Source: Alphaproteobacteria bacterium MarineAlpha9_Bin6
GTDB taxonomy: Bacteria > Pseudomonadota > Alphaproteobacteria > UBA7887
Assembly (NCBI GenBank): GCA_002937585.1
Contig: PTKE01000019.1
Span: forward strand, 1 to 32,348
Length of the DNA stretch: 32,348 nt
Direction: 5' to 3'
The notes beneath the pieces were generated by a model. The model had not been told where the DNA came from and searched no databases. It saw only the letters and a program-made list of their open reading frames with translations. Made by a program: the position numbers and the translations under genes. Shown in pieces: positions 1 through 7,713 of this stretch (within the stretch, counting starts at the first letter, position 1; every line of letters begins with the position of its first letter).

Positions 1-180
1 AATGTCTCTACCCTCCTTGTGGGGGTAGAGGGGGGGAACAACTCTGTGTCAGACCCATGACAACACCGCGGTTCTAGTTCCCGGGGTCCATCGACGAACC
101 CTGACATCCGATTAACGGGCCTTCCTTCGGGAAGCTCCGTCCTGGGCCTTGCGGGTCTGGGGGAAAAGTGCATTCAAAGT
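1..180. ncRNA. Possible structured RNA, family and strand undecided
   Basis: This gene-free stretch contains more self-complementarity than its neighbours. An 8-bp perfect stem joins 6-13 (CTCTACCC) to 23-30 (GGGTAGAG). A 7-bp long-range pair joins CAGACCC near 51-57 to GGGTCTG near 152-158, enclosing about 95 bases. Inside are a TGTCA/TGACA stem near 47-62, a GGTTC/GAACC pair and a tight CTTCC-TTC-GGAAG-type hairpin near 122-136. No reading frame with coding character is visible. The long rod-like arrangement would suit a 6S-like RNA, but I cannot confirm family signatures, and the pairing is equally good on both strands. It may continue to the left of the window. It could also be a leader or terminator region of an upstream gene. 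Confidence 0.25.
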
Positions 181-341
181 GCAGGTATATTGTTAAGCAC
201 TTCATTTTTAGTTACTCAGTTCCATCGATTTATAGCCTATTTTGGCTTAAGTTTAGCCGTTGAGTGCTTCCACAAACTGCAACGGTGCAACCGGGCATAC
301 GTTTACTAAGAGATTTGAATCCAGGCGAAGGTATCCAGACT

Positions 342-1043
342 ATGATACTAAAATATCAACACGCATTGATCGTTGGCGCAGGCTCCGGACTTTCCGCGTC
401 GCTCGCAAAGGTGTTTGTGGATCAGGGTTTGCGGGTGACCATGGCTGCGCGCACGGTGGATGATCTTAAGCCACTTTGCCGTGAAATTGGGGCGACAGCG
501 CTAGTTTGCGATGCTACCGATGAAAATAGTGTGGTGGAGTTATTCGTAACTCTCGACGAGTCACCACCAGACGTGGTCATTTACAATCCTAGTGCTCGTG
601 AACGAGGACCATTTGTTGGTCTCGACGCAGCAGGTGTCAAACAAGGACTAATGGTTACCGCCTATGGGGGGTTTGTGGTCGCCCAGGAGGCCGTTAAGCG
701 GATGATCCCCAATAGACATGGTGCCGTGTTATTCACCGGCGCTTCTGCCTCGGTGAAGGGTTATGCTCAGTCCGCATCCTTCGCAATGGGTAAGTTTGCT
801 CTACGGGGTCTTGCCCAAAGCATGGCTCGAGAGTTGCATCCACAAGGTTTGCATATAGGCCACTTCGTGATTGATGGGGGAATCCGTAATCCGTCACGCC
901 CGGAGCGCGTAGACGCGGCTGCTCAACCGGATAGCATGCTTGATCCAAGTTCTATCGCTCAGTGTTATTGGAATTTTCTTCAGCAAGACCGAAGTATCTG
1001 GAGCTGGGAGATTGAGCTTCGGCCCTGGGTCGAGAAATTTTAG
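342..1043 (+). CDS. SDR-family oxidoreductase-like protein with Phe in place of the catalytic Tyr
   Basis: This is a 233-residue Rossmann-fold protein of the short-chain dehydrogenase/reductase superfamily. The N-terminus has the nucleotide-binding glycine motif (GAGSGL, residues 12-17) after a hydrophobic strand, and the C-terminal half has the family pattern S135/S137, then FAMGK (147-151) and ALRGLAQSMARE. In classical SDRs the active site is YxxxK; here Lys151 is kept but the Tyr position is Phe147. Redox catalysis by the usual mechanism is therefore doubtful. The start at 342 is chosen because AGGCGAAGG lies about 10 bases upstream and the protein then begins right before the first beta strand; in-frame starts from 264 would add 26 residues without family character. 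It appears monocistronic. Substrate is unknown. Confidence 0.88.
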   Translation: MILKYQHALIVGAGSGLSASLAKVFVDQGLRVTMAARTVDDLKPLCREIGATALVCDATDENSVVELFVTLDESPPDVVIYNPSARERGPFVGLDAAGVKQGLMVTAYGGFVVAQEAVKRMIPNRHGAVLFTGASASVKGYAQSASFAMGKFALRGLAQSMARELHPQGLHIGHFVIDGGIRNPSRPERVDAAAQPDSMLDPSSIAQCYWNFLQQDRSIWSWEIELRPWVEKF

Positions 1044-1274
1044 TACAATAGCCCCAAAATTTGTTTATTTCGCAGGCAGAACAAGTAACAAATATTATTT
1101 GAGTCGGTGCATTTCCGTGTTCGGATAATTTTGCGCCCCTTTTTCAGTTCCACGGTTTGGCTGCCGAGTTCTTTGGTCGGATACCATCATTTCAATTAGC
1201 TTGTGTCGTGTTATCTTATGAATGACGGCGATCGCAAACCGATGTTAGTGCTTTAATTTATTAACCGGGTTTGG

Positions 1275-1622
1275 TTAATTCGGAGGTGCCCCACCGATAA
1301 AGCAACCGCGTGGAAAGCAAACAGTGAATTCAGCATTGAAATACAGTTGATTGGCGGATTTGTGTATCCACCTGTAAGCTTCAGGCTCGTTAAAGGTTAC
1401 ATTCCGACCGTAGTAATACATCAGTCCCAGCCAAAGCTGTGCCCGTGGGTCACCGCCCTCAGCAAGCGGTCGCAATTCGTCTAGGGCCGCAGCAAAATCG
1501 TTCCCACAATGTGCTTTAAATCCGAAGTCGAGTTCTGCCCCTGCAGGGCTAACCGCTAGTTGGAACAAACTTATTATTATGGTGAGAAAGAAGACATGAT
1601 GTTCGCCAATTGTTTTAAGCAA
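1275..1622 (-). CDS. Short secreted Sel1-repeat-like protein, possibly truncated
   Basis: The 115-residue product starts with a hydrophobic segment (about residues 8-24) followed by SPAGA, which looks like a signal peptide with an Ala-x-Ala cleavage site near residue 29. Residues about 42-91 contain one Sel1-like (TPR-related) repeat: an ALDELRPLAEGGD helix, AQLWLGLMYYYGR, then EAYRWIHKSAN. Such proteins usually carry several repeats and act as protein-interaction scaffolds. Here the repeat is followed by about 24 residues with no repeat character (ending CFIGGAPPN), so the gene may have lost its 3' part through a frameshift. The start codon is TTG at 1622 and the Shine-Dalgarno signal is weak. 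Whether it is expressed is uncertain. Confidence 0.55.
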   Translation of the reverse strand: MLKTIGEHHVFFLTIIISLFQLAVSPAGAELDFGFKAHCGNDFAAALDELRPLAEGGDPRAQLWLGLMYYYGRNVTFNEPEAYRWIHKSANQLYFNAEFTVCFPRGCFIGGAPPN

Positions 1623-1793
1623 ATTTCTGAAAATTACCTCGCACCTCTCCAGGAGATGAATTACGAAAAACTTAAGAACAATGCTCCAACCAAACTGCTG
1701 TCATGCTTTCCCTAAATTTTATGAATCCTCGCTGCACCAAAATATCTAACTTATCCACGGATAACTACCGAGAGACATTCCTTCGAGGGAGGA

Positions 1794-2141
1794 CTAATCA
1801 GTATCGCCTTCGAAAGGCCACCAATTTTTGAACTTGTTCTTGTTTGAACTAGTAGGTACGTACCACTTTTTTGTCTCTGGGTCCCACCGAGCACCCCGTG
1901 CTTTAGCCTGATCTTTCTCGCTAAAATCTACGTTCAAATAAAATCTTTCTCCATCATCGTCCATAACCTGTTCCCGGTACTCAGAATTTTCGCCGGGCCA
2001 CCACTTTTTGAAGTCGTTTACCTCAAGTCCTTCGGGTACGTACCATTTTCTTCGATCTGCGTCCCAATATGCCCCTTGGTTTTTGCACTCGTCCTTATCG
2101 TTGTACGGGCAATCCAGATAAAAACGGTCTGTCTTTTTCAC
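1794..2141 (-). CDS. Tandem DUF5710-like protein
   Basis: The 115-residue hydrophilic protein consists of two copies of one motif, at residues 6-50 and 66-110. Each reads roughly RFYL-(8)-KDxxKxxGAxWDxxxxKWYVP and ends in FKxWWP. This is the signature of DUF5710, a small domain normally found as an accessory module in DNA primases and other plasmid or phage nucleic-acid enzymes. No enzymatic domain accompanies it here. The start is GTG at 2141 with a GGAG element seven bases upstream on the minus strand. No signal peptide or membrane segment is visible. Function is unknown; nucleic-acid binding is an inference from the contexts in which the domain occurs. Confidence 0.75.
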   Translation of the reverse strand: MKKTDRFYLDCPYNDKDECKNQGAYWDADRRKWYVPEGLEVNDFKKWWPGENSEYREQVMDDDGERFYLNVDFSEKDQAKARGARWDPETKKWYVPTSSNKNKFKNWWPFEGDTD

Positions 2142-2257
2142 TGGTCGCTCCGTCGGTCGACTATGGTACGTAGTCGAGTTTATCTGAAGCCGGCTCTTCG
2201 TTGTAGTGGAGGGTTTGGTGCTACCCTTTACCAGGCAAGAAACTACATTAAAGTTTA

Positions 2258-2286
2258 TTGGGGGGTTCCTCCAAGGTTGTTATAAT
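2258..2286 (+). promoter_or_regulatory. Candidate sigma70 promoter with extended -10
   Basis: TTGGGG (2258-2263), a 17-base spacer and a perfect TATAAT (2281-2286) are present. The TG at 2278-2279 makes an extended -10 (TGTTATAAT). It points at the small gene starting at 2397, giving a leader of about 105 bases. The same nine-base extended -10 precedes the murA cluster. Confidence 0.45.
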
Positions 2287-2396
2287 ACCTCACCTAGCCG
2301 TGATTTGTGGAACCTCCATAGCACACTTGGAACCTTTACCCTGGATGGTCCTCGGCGCGATATCGCGTCCAATTATAAAAGAGGAGATATGAACTT

Positions 2397-2525
2397 ATGA
2401 AAGAGACTTTGCAAAAATTTCAAAATCAATTTGGCGAGGGTACGGCATTCGATCTTGACTATGGAAAACTTGTTATTCTTGGTTTGCTAATTTATATGGC
2501 CTTTTTTAAGGAATATGGTGTTTGA
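2397..2525 (+). CDS. Small 42-residue protein with one possible membrane segment
   Basis: ATG at 2397 is preceded by GAGGAG (2381-2386), a strong Shine-Dalgarno sequence at a slightly long spacing of about ten bases, and by the extended -10 promoter at 2281-2286. The product begins MKETLQKFQNQFGEG and has a hydrophobic stretch near residues 24-38 (KLVILGLLIYMAFF), ending KEYGV. This suits a small single-span inner-membrane protein with a polar N-terminal tail. I do not recognise a family. The evidence for expression is the promoter and ribosome-binding site, not homology. Confidence 0.45.
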   Translation: MKETLQKFQNQFGEGTAFDLDYGKLVILGLLIYMAFFKEYGV

Positions 2526-2643
2526 TATCAAGATGGATTGACTTTACGGATGGGTTTGGTGGTCGCGTGTTGTACGGTTAATAGAATTCGAAGATTGAAC
2601 ACACACGTTTCTTGAGGATATTTTTGAGCAGTATTTAAGGCCA

Positions 2644-2955
2644 TCAGTCATAATCACATCCAGTACAAACGAGTTCGAGCGATCGGGGATTCCCCTCATG
2701 AACAAGTAGAGACTGTATACAAATCCATATCGTCCAATCGGCACGTAACGTATGGATGAAGGTAATTTCGTTTTGTCCTGCCGAATCTTTGGGATCTTTT
2801 TGAAACTCAGTATGCATTATGACCCCTTTCACCATCATCTCTTGCGCGTCTATGCCTTCCAGTGTCTTTAAGCGGCATTGTCTTTCTGATGAACTTTGCG
2901 CAGTTGCAGGGAGAAAAATCAGCAACAGCAGGATTGTCATGGCCTTGATTAGCAT
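2644..2955 (-). CDS. Small secreted hypothetical protein
   Basis: The 103-residue product has a clear signal peptide: MLIKAMTILLLLIFLPATAQ, with likely cleavage after the Ala-rich end near residue 19. The mature part contains five cysteines (C27, C78, C96, C99 and one counted approximately), including a final CTGC pair, so disulfides in the periplasm are plausible. The start at 2955 is well supported by AGGAGG a few bases upstream on the minus strand. I recognise no family. It is followed downstream by the oppositely transcribed small membrane-protein gene and shares no obvious operon. Confidence 0.65.
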   Translation of the reverse strand: MLIKAMTILLLLIFLPATAQSSSERQCRLKTLEGIDAQEMMVKGVIMHTEFQKDPKDSAGQNEITFIHTLRADWTIWICIQSLLVHEGNPRSLELVCTGCDYD

Positions 2956-3086
2956 GTTGTCCTCCTATTTTTTCTCTCGGGTTAGAGTGGTCCGGCTACC
3001 GTCGTTTTTTCTTTTTTGATTTTTAGTATCTAAATCTGTCTTCAGCCCGTTATATAAGGCCCTTACGCAAATTTTCCACAGTCTTT

Positions 3087-3938
3087 TCATTGAGTGGAAG
3101 TTCGAAACAGGTGGACTTGTCTCAGGGCAGCTTCGATTTTTAGTTTGAGCATGGTGTGGCCGATTTCAACTGATGCAAGGGTTGGATCACCATTAACACC
3201 TGTTGACTCTAAGTAACGCCCGCCACCGGCGGCCAGGCGATCTGGCCGAACCCCGTCGGGCCGGACTGCGAGCAATTCCGAGATATCGCGAATGCCCGCA
3301 TGAGTGCCAATTTCACGGTCACTGTATCCCTGTGCTCGCAGCCAGTCGACTTGACCATTCCCGGAATAGTAATCACCTAGATGGTACGTCCTTATACCAA
3401 TGTCATGCCATTCAAGGTTAAGCTTCTCGGCAACCTTGCCCTGTCCGGCCTGATTGCCGCCGCTGTCACCCAGAAAAAGGATGGTCTTGAATCCGTGCGC
3501 TTTTAGGCTGCGTGCGGTGTGTTCAAGAATCAACTCAAAGACCTCTTCAGGCACAGAGATCGTTCCGGGAAATGCCATGTGCCCTTGGGGGGGATCTACG
3601 GACCCTTCCGGTACGGTTTCGATGGTAGGGGCGACCAAAGCATCTTTCAACGCTCGGGCAATTGCGCCGGCGGTGTATTCAACCACATAGCCGTGCTTAC
3701 CGAGCACTGCATGAGGGCCATTCTGTTCTATTCCGGCAGTAGGGATGATGACGGTTGACTTTCCATGTTCAATCATAGATCGGACCTCGACCCACGTGAG
3801 ATTGCGCAGCTCGATTTCATCGGTTTCGGGCGCGGTTAAAGCGGAGGTGAACTGACTCAGATAAAGGGCCAAGCCAGTCATTACTAAGAGAACTAGGATT
3901 GGCAGGTATCTGAGTGTGAATCTTTGGCTTTGGTCCAT
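3087..3938 (-). CDS. Membrane-anchored creatininase-family protein with altered metal ligands
   Basis: The 283-residue protein starts with a short positive tail and one hydrophobic segment (about residues 11-30) that should anchor or export it. The remainder shows the creatininase amidohydrolase layout: GIEQNGPHAVLG (69-80), a GHMAFPGT loop (119-126), FLGDSGGNQ (155-163) and THAGIRDISELL (212-223). Family members usually bind metals through EQHGPH...D, a GHGGN loop and HAGExETS. Here EQH is EQN, the following Asp position is His82-like, GHGGN is GDSGGN, and the Glu of HAGE is Ile. It may therefore be a divergent subfamily with different chemistry. The start at 3938 lies four bases after the stop of the upstream desaturase gene, suggesting translational coupling. 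A longer frame reaching 4133 would overlap that gene and is rejected. Confidence 0.8.
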   Translation of the reverse strand: MDQSQRFTLRYLPILVLLVMTGLALYLSQFTSALTAPETDEIELRNLTWVEVRSMIEHGKSTVIIPTAGIEQNGPHAVLGKHGYVVEYTAGAIARALKDALVAPTIETVPEGSVDPPQGHMAFPGTISVPEEVFELILEHTARSLKAHGFKTILFLGDSGGNQAGQGKVAEKLNLEWHDIGIRTYHLGDYYSGNGQVDWLRAQGYSDREIGTHAGIRDISELLAVRPDGVRPDRLAAGGGRYLESTGVNGDPTLASVEIGHTMLKLKIEAALRQVHLFRTSTQ

Positions 3939-3942
3939 CAGC

Positions 3943-4959
3943 TTAGTTTTGCTTTTTTTGATTGATCCTTGGGAGGTGCTTGTAGGCTCGTACGAAGGGA
4001 CGCCAGTAGAGACGATGGATACTGCTGTAGTCTCTCGAATCTTTGTCCAGGATTCCAAACACGATCTCTTCCCTTTGCATAGGCACATAAAGGGTGCGTG
4101 CGATCCAATCCCAGAATGCAAATACGAAACCAAGGTTGCGATTGAAGTGTAGAGGGTTGATGCTGTGATGCATTTGATGCTGGGCCGGGGAAATAAAAAT
4201 ATGGCTAACTACCGGATGATATGGGAGCCAGATGTGTGAGTGGCGCAGGTTGTATCCAAATACGTAGAAAGCGAAGAGTCCGATATTTAAACCTGCGACC
4301 GTAAACAAGCCCAGTCCTTCGCTGTAAAGTATCTGGAACAAGCCTGTTAAAAATCCAATAGCGATGCTTGCTAGGCTGCCGGTTAGCAAATCATCGACGG
4401 GATGCATTCGGTACACGGTAATTGGGGTAAGGACTTCGGCGGAATGATGTACCTTATGAAACTCCCATAAAAACGGCACGTGGTGTTGCAGATAGTGACT
4501 AACATAGAGTGCTGCATCCATTATTATAAGACTGCATAAGGTAAAGAAGATTTTGTCCGCTAAGCCGGCGTGTCCCATAAGGCCTATAAGAAAGGAGAAC
4601 TGTGTAAAGAAGAGGTTGCTGATGTGGCTTACAATCGGCACGCCAACTATCAACGGTGCAATTAGCCACGGAAAGGCAATGCGGTTAATGATAAAAAATA
4701 GGTAATCAATCTTTGCAGACGTATGACCATAAACTTCCTTAGGAAAACAAAAGCTTCCGAATTCCTTGAGCCGATGTAAGCTTGAAACTGGGCGAACACT
4801 TTTTTTTTCACTGCCCTTGTGAATGAAAATCCACGCAGCAAGCAGAAGCGCGACAAAAAGGTATAGCCAATAGATTCGTTGATCCAATCTGGCGACATAC
4901 AAAAAAGGAGCGACAGCGTTAACGACAAGAAAGTTGATGGATTCGCTCAACCAATCCAT
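3943..4959 (-). CDS. Sterol desaturase / fatty acid hydroxylase family membrane protein
   Basis: This integral membrane di-iron oxygenase family protein (338 residues from this start) shows the histidine clusters HYLQHH (155-160), HKVHH (168-172) and HQMHH (261-265), plus HSH at 240-242. These residues hold the di-iron centre that hydroxylates or desaturates lipids in this family. Several hydrophobic spans precede and separate them (about 30-47, 88-112, 118-152, 195-235). The exact lipid substrate cannot be told. ATG at 4959 is chosen because GCAGGT precedes it at suitable spacing and the product then begins with the usual short amphipathic segment; an ATG at 5031 is also in frame but has GGAG directly abutting it. 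The creatininase-like gene follows after four bases, so the two are probably one operon. Confidence 0.88.
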   Translation of the reverse strand: MDWLSESINFLVVNAVAPFLYVARLDQRIYWLYLFVALLLAAWIFIHKGSEKKSVRPVSSLHRLKEFGSFCFPKEVYGHTSAKIDYLFFIINRIAFPWLIAPLIVGVPIVSHISNLFFTQFSFLIGLMGHAGLADKIFFTLCSLIIMDAALYVSHYLQHHVPFLWEFHKVHHSAEVLTPITVYRMHPVDDLLTGSLASIAIGFLTGLFQILYSEGLGLFTVAGLNIGLFAFYVFGYNLRHSHIWLPYHPVVSHIFISPAQHQMHHSINPLHFNRNLGFVFAFWDWIARTLYVPMQREEIVFGILDKDSRDYSSIHRLYWRPFVRAYKHLPRINQKKQN

Positions 4960-5297
4960 GTTGTCGACCTGCCTATCTCCAGGAAACAACCAAGTCCTAA
5001 TTATAACATGTGTTGCTTCACGTTTGGCCATCTCCGTGAGTGCTTTGTGTTAACTTTCAGCGCCAGTTCTGCCTTTCCCCGCAAAGTACGCCGCTTTTGA
5101 AGATAGCCAAGGCTGCACTGGCTTCGTATAAACCTGCCTCAATTAGTGAATTAATTCGATTAGCACCCACTCAAATTGACTTGAAGGTATGTAGGGCTGG
5201 ACAGTTCGGCGCTACATAATCGTCCCGTCATCTGTAACTAATAACGTGTGCAGGGTTGTGTTGTGGTGCCAAGACAAGACGTTGTTTTTAAAAAATG
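4960..5297. other. Intergenic stretch
   Basis: This lies between the desaturase start and the tRNA. It includes the in-frame upstream extension of the desaturase (to 5031). I see no coding frame or strong promoter. A T-run just after the tRNA 3' end on the minus strand (complement of about 5290-5297) could end tRNA transcription. Confidence 0.4.
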
Positions 5298-5372
5298 TGG
5301 TGCCGCCGGAGTGAATTGAACACTCGACCCCACCCTTACCAAGGGTGTGCTCTACCCCTGAGCTACGGCGGC
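5298..5372 (-). tRNA. tRNA-Thr (anticodon GGT)
   Basis: Read on the minus strand, a 7-bp acceptor stem (GCCGCCG with CGGCGGC) closes a full cloverleaf. The anticodon stem CACCC/GGGTG holds loop TTGGTAA, giving anticodon GGT (complement of 5338-5340), which reads ACC/ACT threonine codons. The T arm has the TTCAATT-type loop, the D arm is GCTC-AGGGGTA-GAGC, the discriminator base is A, and CCA is encoded in the DNA (complement of 5298-5300). Confidence 0.97.
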
Positions 5373-5530
5373 GTACGCATAACGGCCGTTGGACATTTTG
5401 CGTTATGAGGAGGCGCGAACCATGCCATACACTGACTCGGCGTGCAACCAGGTCCTTCGTATCAGGACTTGACAGATTTAGTCAATTATTGGACTTAATG
5501 TATTGATATAAAGGTTCATTGAGCTGTTCG

Positions 5531-5716
5531 ATGACTGATGATTCGGGTTCGTCAAGCGGAATACCATGCAAGTCGCATGGTGCCCGAAAAGAGCGAGATC
5601 GTCGCCAGGCTGAGTTGTTGCGTGAAAACCTTCGCAAACGGAAGGAGCAGCGACGCAGCCGAGGCGAGACTTGTCCAGAATATCCCCACGAGTCTGCGGC
5701 AGACACCGATACTTAA
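5531..5716 (+). CDS. Small basic protein upstream of murA
   Basis: The 61-residue product is highly charged, with the core AELLRENLRKRKEQRRSR at about residues 27-44 likely forming one basic helix. Small proteins with an LRxNLxRRKxQ-type core are commonly annotated as hypothetical next to murA in alphaproteobacteria, which supports it being real. No membrane or signal segment is present. ATG at 5531 is used; an in-frame TTG at 5519, four residues earlier, sits closer to an AAAGG element (5511-5515), so the start is uncertain. Function is unknown; nucleic-acid or ribosome binding would fit its charge but is only inference. Confidence 0.6.
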   Translation: MTDDSGSSSGIPCKSHGARKERDRRQAELLRENLRKRKEQRRSRGETCPEYPHESAADTDT

Positions 5717-5908
5717 TTAGGGGAAGTGGGGGAAATTACGACGTCGAAGAGCTTGGCCGTGGCCATCTTCGAAAAGAATTGGAATCGCATAGAAGCGAGC
5801 TCCTTCTGGATCACCACAATTTCCAGGGATAAGGGTGCTTGAGGGTGTGCAAGCCGTAGGCTATCTAATAATCAATGGCGGTGAGGAAAGGCTTAGTTGT
5901 GCCGCTGG

Positions 5909-5917
5909 TGTTATAAT
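5909..5917 (+). promoter_or_regulatory. Extended -10 promoter of the murA cluster
   Basis: TGTTATAAT is a perfect extended -10 (TG at 5909-5910, TATAAT at 5912-5917). No convincing -35 is visible, which is typical of extended -10 promoters. It would give a leader of about 40 bases before murA and drive the compact gene block downstream. Confidence 0.5.
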
Positions 5918-5962
5918 TTATTTGGCTATGCGTCGAGTACGCTAAAGGAGATTTGGTGACAC

Positions 5963-7261
5963 GTGGATAGACTTCGCATTCAAGGCGGCAGGCCACTAAA
6001 TGGCGTAATCCAAATTGGTGGTGCAAAGAATGCGGCACTGCCTCTGATGGCGGCGAGTTTACTCACCGACAATACGTTGGCGCTTGGAAACCTTCCTCAT
6101 GTGGCCGACATTGCTACTATGATTGAACTGCTTGTGGAACTAGGCGTTGAGGTCAGTATGAATGGCCAATCAACCGATATGAGTCGTGCCAACCGCGGTT
6201 CGGAGGGACGTCTGCTGTTGCTCTCGGCCCGCAATTTAGTGAGTGGTACTGCACCGTATGATTTGGTTCGTAAAATGCGCGCTTCTGTTTTGGTTCTGGG
6301 GCCGTTGCTAGCTCGCGCTGGACGTGCTCGGGTGTCAATGCCGGGAGGCTGTGCAATCGGACCTCGACCCGTTGATCTCCATGTGGCGGGATTGAGGCGG
6401 CTTGGGGCGGAGATTTCACTTCGCGACGGTTATATAGAGGCCCGCGCTCCAGGCGGCTTGACTGGTGCCGCTATAATGCTGCCGAAAGTTTCCGTTGGGG
6501 CCACGGAGAACCTTATGATGGCGGCGTGTTTGGCACGCGGAGAAACTACGATTACGAATGCTGCTTGTGAGCCTGAAGTGCTGGATCTCGCTCATTGTCT
6601 TATCAAGATGGGTGCGTGCATTGAGGGGGCTGGCACGGATAGCGTATGGGTTTCCGGTGTTGATCGACTAGGTGGAGCTAAGCACAAGGTTCTTCCAGAC
6701 CGGATCGAAACTGCTACATACGCCATAGCAGCGGCCATTACCGGAGGAACCTTGGACTTAATTGGGACTAGGCTTGATTTAATTCGGGCAGTAGCTGACA
6801 AATTCCGTGCTGTGGGGATCGAGCTTACTATCCGCGAGAACGGTGTAAGGGTACAGCACGTCGGGAATCGACTGGAAGCCGTGAATATCCAGACCCGACC
6901 GTACCCGGGATTTCCGACGGACATGCAAGCTCAGATGATGGCCCTGATGACAGTAACTGAAGGTGTATCAATAATAACCGAAAACATTTTTGAAAATCGT
7001 TTTATGCATGTGACCGAACTAGCAAGAATGGGGGCCGATATTTCTGTTAAAGGGAACTCTGCAATGGTGCGTGGCGTGTCGCGTTTGCGTGGAGCTCCGG
7101 TCATGGCAACTGATCTCAGAGCCAGTGTATCGCTGCTTCTTGCAGGACTTGCAGCTGAGGGCGAGACCGTCGTCAATCGACTCTACCACCTCGACCGTGG
7201 ATACGAACGCGTAGAGGAGAAACTCGCCGCCTGTGGTGCGGTAGTTGAGCGGATTTGCTGA
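5963..7261 (+). CDS. murA: UDP-N-acetylglucosamine 1-carboxyvinyltransferase
   Basis: MurA transfers enolpyruvate from PEP to UDP-GlcNAc, the first committed step of peptidoglycan synthesis in the cytoplasm. At 432 residues it has normal length. Visible signatures are GGAKNAALP with substrate-contacting Lys22, the PEP-reactive Cys130 in [15 protein letters not shown] (the Cys targeted by fosfomycin in sensitive enzymes), [10 protein letters not shown], the [14 protein letters not shown] loop and the C-terminal [13 protein letters not shown] segment. The start is GTG at 5963 behind AAAGGAGA (5944-5951). The stop TGA overlaps the next ATG by one base (TGATG), so the following gene is probably translationally coupled. 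Confidence 0.98.
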   Translation: MDRLRIQGGRPLNGVIQIGGAKNAALPLMAASLLTDNTLALGNLPHVADIATMIELLVELGVEVSMNGQSTDMSRANRGSEGRLLLLSARNLVSGTAPYDLVRKMRASVLVLGPLLARAGRARVSMPGGCAIGPRPVDLHVAGLRRLGAEISLRDGYIEARAPGGLTGAAIMLPKVSVGATENLMMAACLARGETTITNAACEPEVLDLAHCLIKMGACIEGAGTDSVWVSGVDRLGGAKHKVLPDRIETATYAIAAAITGGTLDLIGTRLDLIRAVADKFRAVGIELTIRENGVRVQHVGNRLEAVNIQTRPYPGFPTDMQAQMMALMTVTEGVSIITENIFENRFMHVTELARMGADISVKGNSAMVRGVSRLRGAPVMATDLRASVSLLLAGLAAEGETVVNRLYHLDRGYERVEEKLAACGAVVERIC

Positions 7262-7713
7262 TGACCGTAGGCGACGATAGTGGCCTTCGATTGCGCGCAA
7301 CGGACTCTGAAGATTTCAAGGTTATTGCGGCGTGTTTGCAAGACTCGGTGGTTCGACTTGGTGAGATGACTTACCTAAGTGATGAGCAATGTTTTGTCGC
7401 CGTGTTAGACCGTTTTGTTTGGGAGCGTTCCGCTGCAACACAAGAAAAGGGCGGTGACTTATTCCAGGTTCAGTCTGGCTTGAGTTTCAACGGAATAACA
7501 TCGGTACACGTTCAGGGTATCGATCAGGGCCGCAAAGATGAAATTCTTGAACTTTTGACAGTTGCTTTTGAGTCCGGAGCAGTGACCTTGGTGTTTTCGG
7601 GTAGTGCTGCTGTTAAATTAGAAGGAGAGGCTATTGTTTGCTTCCTGGAGGACTTGGCTGCACCTCGTCCTTGCGGGTTTTCTCCGCGTCATCCAATGAG
7701 GCCAGTTCAGTGA
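7261..7713 (+). CDS. DUF2948 family protein
   Basis: The 150-residue protein begins with the recognisable pattern LRLRATDSEDFKVIAACLQDSVVRLGEMTYL, then FVAVLDRFVWER, matching DUF2948, a small alphaproteobacterial family found between murA and the his genes. The C-terminal part (SGSAAVKLEGEAIVCFLEDL) is also typical. No catalytic motif, signal peptide or membrane span is visible. It overlaps murA by one base at the 5' end and hisG by four bases (GTGA) at the 3' end, so it is translated as part of the same unit. Function is unknown. Confidence 0.88.
   Translation: MTVGDDSGLRLRATDSEDFKVIAACLQDSVVRLGEMTYLSDEQCFVAVLDRFVWERSAATQEKGGDLFQVQSGLSFNGITSVHVQGIDQGRKDEILELLTVAFESGAVTLVFSGSAAVKLEGEAIVCFLEDLAAPRPCGFSPRHPMRPVQ

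Noticed and set aside
264-341. Upstream extension of the SDR gene from an in-frame ATG at 264
   Set aside because: The 26 extra residues show no family character and the ATG at 342 has a better ribosome-binding site and domain position.
3939-4133. Longer reading frame for the creatininase-like gene
   Set aside because: It overlaps the sterol-desaturase coding sequence by 190 bases; the start at 3938, right after the desaturase stop and just before the membrane anchor, is more sensible.
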